NCBI GenBank assembly: GCA_964572225.1
Contig: CAZNFR010000149.1
Span: forward strand, 1-5,192
Length of the DNA stretch: 5,192 bases
Direction of reading: 5' to 3'
Origin: CAZNFR01 sp964572225
Lineage (GTDB): Bacteria; Bacteroidota; Bacteroidia; Bacteroidales; GCA-2748055
The notes below the pieces were generated by a model. That model was not told where the DNA came from. It did no database searches and saw nothing but the letters and a program-made list of their open reading frames with translations. Position 1 is the first letter of the stretch. Each line of letters opens with the position of its first letter. Shown piece after piece: positions 1 through 5,192 of the stretch. Position numbers and translations under genes: made by a program.

Positions 1-825
1 GAGCTGAAAGTGGATAATTGCCTGTTTCACAGCCTTTCATGGGGAATCCGAATCTTTCTTACCCGGGGTAAAAATGTGATTTCCAATACCGTTATCCACA
101 ATATCTGGGACGATGGGATCTACACCGAAGACAACCGGAATATTGAGATCTTTGGCTGCCATATCTATAATGTGAATATGGGGTATTTCGACGGACCCGA
201 AACCGTGGCCGGGGGCGATTGCATCCAGATCTCCAACGACCAGGGATATTCCTACATTCATAACAATATTCTGGATCGCTCCGGTTCCGGGGGCAAATTC
301 TGCCTGATCATTGGTGAAAGAGAATCTGGCGACGACCCCGGCAACACGATAGACAGCGCAAGAGTGGAAAACAATACCTTCATCGGAAGTAACCATCACC
401 TCTATCCTCTGGAGGGTGCCCATAACCCCAACGCAACCACCGGGATCTATGTAAAATCCTCCATCCGCAAACTGGTTTTGAAAGGCAATCGCTTTGAAAA
501 AATCGAGAACGGCTACGGTGTCATCACTTACGCAGGCTATCCCAGTGATTTCCGGAATAATTTCTTTGAAGTGAATACCACTTCCATATACCTGGCAGGA
601 ACCTCCAACAGTGTAACTATCGATGGGAACGAATTCAGAAACAATTCTTCCGAATCCATCATCCGGGTTGGAGCAAGCACCGTCAACTCAACCAACAATA
701 CCTTTTATGTGGATCCGGATACCGAGCATGTATATTTTATCTATTCCAACGGCACCCTTAACGAGCAAAACAATACCTACCTGAATAATAACGATCCGTT
801 AGTTCTTCCGGAAACCTGTAATTGA
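1..825 (+). CDS. Right-handed parallel beta-helix repeat protein, C-terminal part (5' end outside window)
   Basis: The reading frame is open from the first base (it begins E-L-K-V-D-N-C), so the GTG at position 10 is an internal valine codon and the true start lies upstream. About 274 codons are visible, ending with TGA. The protein is a run of short beta strands separated by Asn-rich turns, such as VENNTF (about residues 122-127), LKGNRF, FRNNFF, IDGNEF, STNNTF and EQNNTY. This is the PbH1-type pattern of pectate-lyase-like parallel beta-helices, seen in polysaccharide lyases, epimerases and some surface proteins. Earlier coils carry acidic and polar clusters (WDDGIYTED near residues 36-44, GGDCIQIS near 71-78) that could belong to a carbohydrate-binding groove, but I cannot assign catalytic residues or a lyase family. 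The sequence stops soon after the last coil (ends LPETCN), with no immunoglobulin-like type IX secretion sorting domain and no membrane segment. The fold call is solid; substrate and enzyme activity are unknown. Secretion cannot be judged because the N-terminus is missing. Confidence 0.85.
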   Translation, partial: ELKVDNCLFHSLSWGIRIFLTRGKNVISNTVIHNIWDDGIYTEDNRNIEIFGCHIYNVNMGYFDGPETVAGGDCIQISNDQGYSYIHNNILDRSGSGGKFCLIIGERESGDDPGNTIDSARVENNTFIGSNHHLYPLEGAHNPNATTGIYVKSSIRKLVLKGNRFEKIENGYGVITYAGYPSDFRNNFFEVNTTSIYLAGTSNSVTIDGNEFRNNSSESIIRVGASTVNSTNNTFYVDPDTEHVYFIYSNGTLNEQNNTYLNNNDPLVLPETCN

Positions 826-838
826 ATGGATATCACTG

Positions 839-1300
839 CTACCTCAGCCGGTCATAGGATTTTACCAGTGCATCATCCTTCTGAATGGCTTTCATTGCCA
901 GGAAGGTAAAGACTGCCGACACCGGAGGCACCACGATGGGCCAAAGCAACACGCTGTTTGAAGCATTCAGATCTGCCTGGGTAAACCTGCTGAAAAAATA
1001 GATCAATCCCACCAGTCCCAACATCAATAGTATATTAAACATACACATTCTAATCTGAAGGGTCCTCTTTCTGTAAAGGAGAATGGTGGCCAGCCCCAGA
1101 GCCATAATGGCAAAAATAAGGATGGTCACCGGCCAGACTTTTATTACTTCATTCAAAGTCTCATTCAAAGGATGAATTTCGAGGTAACCCATTTCATAAA
1201 TACCTTCATCGGTAATGATCCGGGCCAGGGGATTGGTGAGCATCAGGGTGAAAAGCGATACTGCTGCCAGCAGGTAAAGGGTCTGTATTCGTTGGAGCAT
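839..1300 (-). CDS. DUF4293 family integral membrane protein
   Basis: A 153-residue protein with four hydrophobic segments at about residues 7-24, 55-75, 84-104 and 117-136, so probably an inner-membrane protein. The opening MLQRIQTLYLL and the end AIQKDDALVKSYDRLR match what I remember as the conserved ends of DUF4293, a Bacteroidota-specific family of about 130-160 residues with no known function. The length is therefore complete. In many relatives this family lies near the rho transcription-termination gene; no rho is visible here. The ATG start is preceded by an A-rich leader (acaataaaaacagt) without Shine-Dalgarno sequence, as expected for this phylum. It lies 54 bases downstream of the DUF5916 gene on the same strand, so it may be the last gene of that operon, or use its own weak promoter at 1314-1321. 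Its TAG stop faces the beta-helix gene at 13 bases. Confidence 0.88.
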   Translation of the reverse strand: MLQRIQTLYLLAAVSLFTLMLTNPLARIITDEGIYEMGYLEIHPLNETLNEVIKVWPVTILIFAIMALGLATILLYRKRTLQIRMCMFNILLMLGLVGLIYFFSRFTQADLNASNSVLLWPIVVPPVSAVFTFLAMKAIQKDDALVKSYDRLR

Positions 1301-1313
1301 ACTGTTTTTATTG

Positions 1314-1321
1314 TAAAGATA
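1314..1321 (-). promoter_or_regulatory. Possible -7 promoter element for the DUF4293 gene
   Basis: The minus strand reads TATCTTTA, one mismatch (last base) from the Bacteroidota -7 consensus TAnnTTTG. It lies 13 bases upstream of the DUF4293 ATG, which would leave a very short untranslated leader. No clear -33 TTTG is seen about 20 bases further upstream. Because the region is AT-rich, this could be chance, and the gene may be read through from its upstream neighbour. Confidence 0.25.
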
Positions 1322-1354
1322 ATTATTTCCACAGGGAAAAGGATGAAATAAAGA

Positions 1355-3778
1355 TCAACCTTTTTTCTTCAGGTAGTTATAATCCAGATAGTAAAGGATC
1401 TTGAACGACAGACTGTTAAACTGGGGTGCCGCAAAGGTATTCCGGATATTCTCACTGAACTCCTCGATGGGGTAATCCTCATCGGTTTCAATGGAATTCT
1501 TCCAGACAATGGTGATTTCACTTCCCGGAGCAAAAATCCAGGTATACACCATATCAAGGTTCAATGCATTGAAATTCCTCCCATCGGCCGTATACCCTTC
1601 GTTGGGTTTTAACCGCCCGTTCTCCTGCAAAAGGTAGTAATCCTTATACTGCAGGCTGGACCAATAGTGCCGGACCCGGAAACTTAAGGATGATTGGGTG
1701 GAGAAAGTATAATTCGCATTCAGGGTATTGATCAGGGTATTGACATTCCTGCGACCCATGTATATACTGTCTTCTTGCTCTGTATGGTCTATATAACCAA
1801 GATCGTTCTTGTATTTATTGTCGTCGATGCTGTAATTGACAAAGAAATTATCGTTGATGCGAATCCGGGGCCCAAAAGAAAGTCCCAGGAATTCGGACCC
1901 GTACTCAAAAGACTGTCGGTGGGTGATTTCCGCATCCAGGGCAAGAGGCTTCCGATAATCCGAAGAGAAAAAAGCACTGTTGTAAAAATATCCGGGTTCG
2001 ATCATTTTATAACCTTCAACCCGGGGTTCAAACCAATCGTAGGCCTCAGGCTGGTAAAAGCTAACAAAACCAAAAGTAAAGTAATTATTGAAGGTCATTC
2101 TGGATCTGAGTCCAATATTTTTCTCCCTGAATTCCAGGGGTTGGTAAAGCGTGGAGTACTCCACAAAAACTGAATTATACAGATTCCGAAGGATCCAGAA
2201 AGGCTCGTAAAAATTATAGCTTAACCTGAGCCTGTTGGAAATCTCATTATTAGCCCTGTTAAATCCCAGATCATTGGGATTATAGTTGTGCGTTTCCATT
2301 CTTCGGGACAGGGAAGCTAGAAATTGTCCCTGAATTTTAGAGACATCCAGATCGTAATAATATCCGTTTTCCGGATGAATTCCTTCGTCCAATCGCCGGG
2401 ACCATGCTCCCTTTACATAAACCGCATAACTGTTGGCATTGTTAACCAGTTTATGATCTATTCCGAGCACATTAGCGCGAAAAGGATTGCCTGCCTGGTT
2501 CATATTTGTATTAATGAAACTTAGGTAGGAGTTATTCCTGAGTGCCTGTTCCACGACTGTAATGTTATAGTTGGTAAGATCCTGGGTCTTGATTTCCCTG
2601 ATCTCTCCCGTTAGGGTATCTCTGGCAGTGGCAAACATGGGTTTGGATACCGCATTCAGAAACCCCACACTCAGCCCTTTTCGTGTTTTCCCGCTTACTT
2701 TGGTGGCATTCAGCAATTGGGTTTCAGCCGGATTTTTAATCAGTTTTTCATTTTCATTCAACCGGTCTTCAGCCTCGGAGTATCCATCGGGTCTGCCCCC
2801 TATCCTTCGTGAATAAAAAATCTCGGCCTTGTCGAATAACTCACCACCTTCGGTAAAGAAAGCCCGTTTTTCGTCGTAATAAGTTTCGAAGGGAGTCAGA
2901 TTAAGAATTTCATCGTCGGATTCCACCTGACCGAAATCCGGGATCAGCATCATATCCAGGGTAAAACTCTCGGTTAGTCCGTATTTAAGATCAAGTCCGC
3001 CTTTTATCGAATATCCCGGATCCGAATTTCCGCTGTACTTATTTAGGTAAGTGGCGAGGTAGGGGGTAAAAGAAAGCCGTACCGGAGGTTCTACATCTTT
3101 CACTCCGGAAAGGAGTCCGGCCTGACTGAGCATGCCGGTTTGCTTGCGGTCAATATAATTCCAGGAAACATATTCACGGTACCTGCGGATATTTCGGAAT
3201 ATGTTTAGTCCCCAATTCTCGGTATTTTCCTTGGGGAACCGCAGCGCTGAGTAGGGGATCTTCATCTCCACAACCCAACCCCGATCCACGATTTGAACCG
3301 CGCTTTCCCAGACAGCATCCCAGGATTCGTCTTCAATTTCCATTGATCCTGAGGTATTTCTCATATCCGTCTGAACCCCGGCAGCCGTAACAAAAAAACC
3401 ATAAGCGTTGAGTCCGTCGTTAAACGGATCCAGGTAGACCCCAAAAAAATCGGAATCGCTAAGCTCATCCCGCTGAGTAAGAATCTTAACGATGCTGTCC
3501 GGATTGGGATCCGACAACATAGCTCCGATATAGAGGGCCTCATCGTCATAGAGAATCCTGACCTCGGAATTAAAGGAACAGGGTTTTCCGTTAAACGGCA
3601 TTAACTGGAAAAAATCGTTGGCAACGCCGGCATCCTCCCAGGCCTGGTCGTCAAGGACCGCATCTATTTTTGGGGCGTTGACAATTCGAATGGCCTCGAT
3701 CTCCTTTTTGATTTTATCGTTGCTGTAAAGCACCGATGGAAAAAGGAGACCGAGAATAAAGACAAAAGTAAATCTCAC
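1355..3778 (-). CDS. CBM9-like / DUF5916 outer-membrane beta-barrel protein
   Basis: An 807-residue secreted protein, full length for this family. Residues 1-19 form a signal peptide (basic Arg2, hydrophobic core FVFILGLLFP, likely cut after VLYS). Residues about 28-225 form a CBM9-like beta-sandwich: IDAVLDDQAWEDA (38-50), LYDDEALYIGAMLSDP (76-91), FFGVYLDPFNDG (111-122) and a Trp-rich stretch WDAVWESAVQIVDRGWVVE (153-171). From about 235 to the end follows DUF5916, with alternating polar/aromatic strands typical of an outer-membrane barrel and the family landmarks IPDFGQVESDD (279-289), TPFETYYDEKRAFFTEG (295-311) and FYSRRIGGRP (321-330). No TonB box or plug domain is recognised. The family's function is not established; binding or passage of glycans is a guess from the CBM9 fold. 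The start is GTG at 3778-3776: an in-frame TAA lies four codons upstream and no ATG intervenes, and this start yields the signal peptide. It lies 34 bases after the SPFH gene, so co-transcription is likely. Confidence 0.9.
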   Translation of the reverse strand: MRFTFVFILGLLFPSVLYSNDKIKKEIEAIRIVNAPKIDAVLDDQAWEDAGVANDFFQLMPFNGKPCSFNSEVRILYDDEALYIGAMLSDPNPDSIVKILTQRDELSDSDFFGVYLDPFNDGLNAYGFFVTAAGVQTDMRNTSGSMEIEDESWDAVWESAVQIVDRGWVVEMKIPYSALRFPKENTENWGLNIFRNIRRYREYVSWNYIDRKQTGMLSQAGLLSGVKDVEPPVRLSFTPYLATYLNKYSGNSDPGYSIKGGLDLKYGLTESFTLDMMLIPDFGQVESDDEILNLTPFETYYDEKRAFFTEGGELFDKAEIFYSRRIGGRPDGYSEAEDRLNENEKLIKNPAETQLLNATKVSGKTRKGLSVGFLNAVSKPMFATARDTLTGEIREIKTQDLTNYNITVVEQALRNNSYLSFINTNMNQAGNPFRANVLGIDHKLVNNANSYAVYVKGAWSRRLDEGIHPENGYYYDLDVSKIQGQFLASLSRRMETHNYNPNDLGFNRANNEISNRLRLSYNFYEPFWILRNLYNSVFVEYSTLYQPLEFREKNIGLRSRMTFNNYFTFGFVSFYQPEAYDWFEPRVEGYKMIEPGYFYNSAFFSSDYRKPLALDAEITHRQSFEYGSEFLGLSFGPRIRINDNFFVNYSIDDNKYKNDLGYIDHTEQEDSIYMGRRNVNTLINTLNANYTFSTQSSLSFRVRHYWSSLQYKDYYLLQENGRLKPNEGYTADGRNFNALNLDMVYTWIFAPGSEITIVWKNSIETDEDYPIEEFSENIRNTFAAPQFNSLSFKILYYLDYNYLKKKG

Positions 3779-3812
3779 TGCGTATTGTTATTTAAATAGC
3801 AGTGAAATATAC

Positions 3813-4628
3813 TTATTTGTCACTTAATATCAAAGGTAATCCCTCATCTCCGGAACCGATAATTACGATCTTTGCGTTCTGGGAATTGGCAAGCTCGAGT
3901 GTAGCTTCTATTCCTCTTTGCTTCAGAACATTATCGGTCAGAGACTGATTGATAATCCGGTTAAATCCTGCGATCCCTTCCGCCTCAATCCTTTTTCGTT
4001 CTGCTTCGGATTCTTCTCTTGCCAGCCGGAATTCGTATGCCAGGGCTTCCTGTTCTTGTTTTAGTTTGGTCTCAATGGCCTGTTTGAGCTGATCGGGCAG
4101 TTTAATAGACCGGATCAGGAGGGTCTGCATTTCGATATTTTTACTTTGCAGGACATTTTCTGTTTCGGTATAGATTTCCTCCTCTACTTCAGCTCTTTTG
4201 GTAGAGTAGATCTCTTCTGCTGCAAATTTACCCATAATACGGCGTACCGCAGATCTGACTTCAGGCACGACCACGCGGTTTACATATTCCGGTCCGATCT
4301 CTTCATGCAAAAACCCGATCTGTTCCATGGTTGGATTATACCTTACGAACACATCCACCTGCAGGGTGAGACCATTCCTGTCAAGCACATCAAGGGTTTC
4401 TTCGCTTCTTTGCTCCCTTACATCGTACTTGATGAGATCGTTCCAGGGTGCGATAATGTGGAATCCCGGTTCAAAGATCTTATCCTTTACCAGTCCGACG
4501 GTAAACTTTTTGAAGATTATGGCCCTTTCCCCGGGCTGAATTACATAAAACATACTGCTGCTGAAGAAAATGATTACTACCAGAATCACCACAGCCATAA
4601 TAATTAACGATTGTCCTTTTTTGTTCAT
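3813..4628 (-). CDS. Prohibitin-type SPFH/Band 7 membrane protein
   Basis: A 271-residue protein of normal length for bacterial prohibitins. Residues 1-7 are basic (MNKKGQS), followed by one membrane helix at about 8-29. The SPFH (Band 7) domain covers about 28-210: VIQPGERAIIFKKF (29-42), EPGFHIIAPW (53-62), YDVREQRSEE (68-77) and FAAEEIYSTKRAEVEEEI (135-152). LPDQLKQAIETKLKQEQEAL (177-196) opens a charged, Glu/Ala/Arg-rich helix to about 222 that is probably a coiled coil for oligomerisation. The tail NAKIVIIGSGDEGLPLIL (251-268) is typical of the prohibitin branch rather than of flotillin, HflK/HflC or stomatin. Such proteins form ring or cage assemblies on the inner membrane; relatives modulate FtsH-type proteases or organise membrane microdomains, but no such partner is visible here. 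The ATG has an A/T-rich leader with no Shine-Dalgarno. It is the first gene of the minus-strand group, and a good promoter element lies 57-64 bases upstream. Confidence 0.93.
   Translation of the reverse strand: MNKKGQSLIIMAVVILVVIIFFSSSMFYVIQPGERAIIFKKFTVGLVKDKIFEPGFHIIAPWNDLIKYDVREQRSEETLDVLDRNGLTLQVDVFVRYNPTMEQIGFLHEEIGPEYVNRVVVPEVRSAVRRIMGKFAAEEIYSTKRAEVEEEIYTETENVLQSKNIEMQTLLIRSIKLPDQLKQAIETKLKQEQEALAYEFRLAREESEAERKRIEAEGIAGFNRIINQSLTDNVLKQRGIEATLELANSQNAKIVIIGSGDEGLPLILSDK
3831..3838 (-). promoter_or_regulatory. Possible internal -7 element upstream of the DUF5916 gene
   Basis: The minus strand reads TACCTTTG, an exact match to the Bacteroidota -7 consensus TAnnTTTG, 52 bases upstream of the GTG start. 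It sits inside the last codons of the SPFH gene (those for Leu-Pro-Leu), so coding constraint alone can explain it. No convincing -33 TTTG is seen at the right distance. It would allow expression of the barrel gene without the SPFH gene. Confidence 0.22.
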
Positions 4629-4684
4629 AACATTTTAATTAGTGTATAGAAATCCAAATTAATTTAAAGAACGATTTTGAGATT

Positions 4685-4692
4685 CAAAGATA
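4685..4692 (-). promoter_or_regulatory. Probable -7 promoter element for the SPFH gene / operon
   Basis: The minus strand reads TATCTTTG, an exact match to the Bacteroidota -7 consensus TAnnTTTG, 57-64 bases upstream of the SPFH ATG. A loose -33 candidate (TTTTC, plus-strand 4713-4717) lies 20 bases upstream. Transcription would begin near 4680 and leave a leader of about 50 bases. This is the best placed promoter signal for the three minus-strand genes. It is read from sequence only. Confidence 0.5.
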
Positions 4693-4850
4693 GCCCTATT
4701 TATGGAACCACCGAAAAGGAGGATTCTGTATTGGTTTTTAGGACTAATTCAGGTATTACAAGCCGAAAACAATATTTATATCCTTTTTAAATTAGGACCG
4801 GTTGACTTACCGGGAAACTCCTCCCTCCATCGCATTAACAAAAATAGTTT

Positions 4851-4858
4851 TAATTTTG
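4851..4858 (+). promoter_or_regulatory. Probable -7 promoter element for the right-hand transglutaminase-like gene
   Basis: TAATTTTG matches the Bacteroidota -7 consensus TAnnTTTG exactly and ends 20 bases before the ATG at 4879. Transcription would start near 4862-4865, leaving a leader of about 15 bases. No TTTG or TTG occurs about 20 bases upstream (the sequence there is ctccctccatcg), so the -33 element is missing or degenerate. The position supports 4879 as the start rather than the in-frame ATG at 4702, because a transcript from here would exclude the latter. Confidence 0.45.
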
Positions 4859-4878
4859 TACATTGTGAAACGAATATA

Positions 4879-5192
4879 ATGCCTGCTCCAGTGGACAAAG
4901 AGATCAAAGCACTAATCGATTTACTGGAAGACCCGGACGATATGGTTTTCAAGGCGGTGTCGGGGAAGATCATGGAATGCGGAGTCGATATCATCCCCAG
5001 TCTCGAGAAAGCATGGGAATCCTCTCTTAACCAGGATTTTCAGCAAAGAATAGAAGACCTGATCCAGTCCATTCAATTTACTCATGTACAGAAAGAACTT
5101 AAGGAATGGGCTCATTCCTCCAGGCCCGATCTTCTTTACGGAGCGTATCTGATCTCCAGGTATCAGTATCCGGATCTTTATTTTTCAGAGAT
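4879..5192 (+). CDS. SirB1/transglutaminase-like family protein, N-terminal part (3' end outside window)
   Basis: The frame is open from ATG 4879 to the window edge (104 codons plus two bases). Residues 7-50 read as paired amphipathic helices resembling a HEAT repeat: KEIKALIDLLEDPDD (7-21), then GVDIIPSLEKAWESSL (35-50). Next come QQRIEDLIQSIQF (55-67), a polar helix QKELKEWAHS (71-80) and LLYGAYLISRYQYPDL (85-100). This order, ending in an RYQYPDL-like motif, is what I recall from the N-terminal part of Bacteroidota proteins annotated as transglutaminase-like/SirB1 family (Transglut_core2). The domain after which the family is named would lie outside the window, so this rests on the N-terminal pattern alone. 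There is no signal peptide from this start, so it is probably cytoplasmic. No Shine-Dalgarno is seen; the leader is gaaacgaatata. The frame stays open upstream to an ATG at 4702, which would add 59 residues, but that extension is low-complexity and unlike the family start, and it spans the likely promoter. Confidence 0.75.
   Translation, partial: MPAPVDKEIKALIDLLEDPDDMVFKAVSGKIMECGVDIIPSLEKAWESSLNQDFQQRIEDLIQSIQFTHVQKELKEWAHSSRPDLLYGAYLISRYQYPDLYFSE

Noticed and set aside
37..423. 128-codon open frame on the minus strand opposite the beta-helix gene
   Set aside because: The plus-strand frame has the periodic Asn-turn pattern of a real beta-helix; the minus frame has no start signal or family pattern.
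826..838. Shared bidirectional terminator between the converging beta-helix and DUF4293 genes
   Set aside because: Only 13 bases separate the stops and I see no hairpin there or just inside either gene end.
1326..1339. Hairpin TTTCC-ACAG-GGAAA after the DUF5916 stop, considered as a terminator
   Set aside because: The stem is only five bases, mostly A-T, and is not followed by a T-run on the minus strand, so it does not support an intrinsic terminator.
1694..2173. 159-codon open frame on the plus strand inside the DUF5916 gene
   Set aside because: It lies fully antisense to a well-supported barrel gene, shows no domain pattern, and its translation looks like a shadow of the coding strand.
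4146..4607. 153-codon open frame on the plus strand opposite the SPFH gene
   Set aside because: The minus-strand SPFH protein is complete and clearly conserved; the antisense translation is rich in Cys, His and Phe without any recognisable fold.
4656..4665. Perfect palindrome AAATTAATTT in the SPFH leader
   Set aside because: It consists only of A and T in an AT-rich stretch, so it is expected by chance.
4714..4790. Shine-Dalgarno-like AAAAGGAGGA at 4714-4723 followed by a TTG-started frame of 19 codons (4731-4790), a possible leader peptide
   Set aside because: Bacteroidota rarely rely on Shine-Dalgarno pairing, no promoter is visible just upstream, the start is TTG, and no attenuator-like hairpins follow.

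Overview
The window looks like an ordinary piece of a Bacteroidota chromosome, probably class Bacteroidia. Four things point there. A DUF4293 membrane protein is present, a family I know only from this phylum. A CBM9-like/DUF5916 outer-membrane barrel protein is present, a type very common in it. The starts have A-rich leaders without Shine-Dalgarno sequences. Several starts are preceded by matches to the Bacteroidota -7 promoter element TAnnTTTG. Base composition is moderate and looks even across the window, with no sign of a transferred island.

Layout: (1) 1-825, plus strand, the 3' part of a gene for a right-handed parallel beta-helix protein whose start lies outside the window. (2) 839-4628, minus strand, three genes read from right to left: a prohibitin-type SPFH membrane protein (4628-3813), a large CBM9-like/DUF5916 outer-membrane barrel protein (3778-1355), and a small four-helix DUF4293 protein (1300-839). 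(3) 4629-4878, a 250-base divergent intergenic region with candidate promoters for both directions. (4) 4879-5192, plus strand, the 5' part of a gene whose product resembles the N-terminal HEAT-like part of Bacteroidota SirB1/transglutaminase-like proteins; it runs off the right edge.

The three minus-strand genes are spaced 34 and 54 bases apart and could form one transcript from a promoter near 4685-4692. All three products are envelope proteins: inner-membrane scaffold, outer-membrane barrel, and inner-membrane helical protein. I see no clear joint pathway. The beta-helix gene converges on this group with only 13 bases between the stop codons.

I found no RNA gene, mobile element, CRISPR array, long repeat or obvious defence system. 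The points worth a second look are modest: an in-frame upstream ATG that makes the start of the right-hand gene ambiguous, the GTG start of the DUF5916 gene, the recurring -7 motifs, and the SPFH/DUF5916/DUF4293 gene order.
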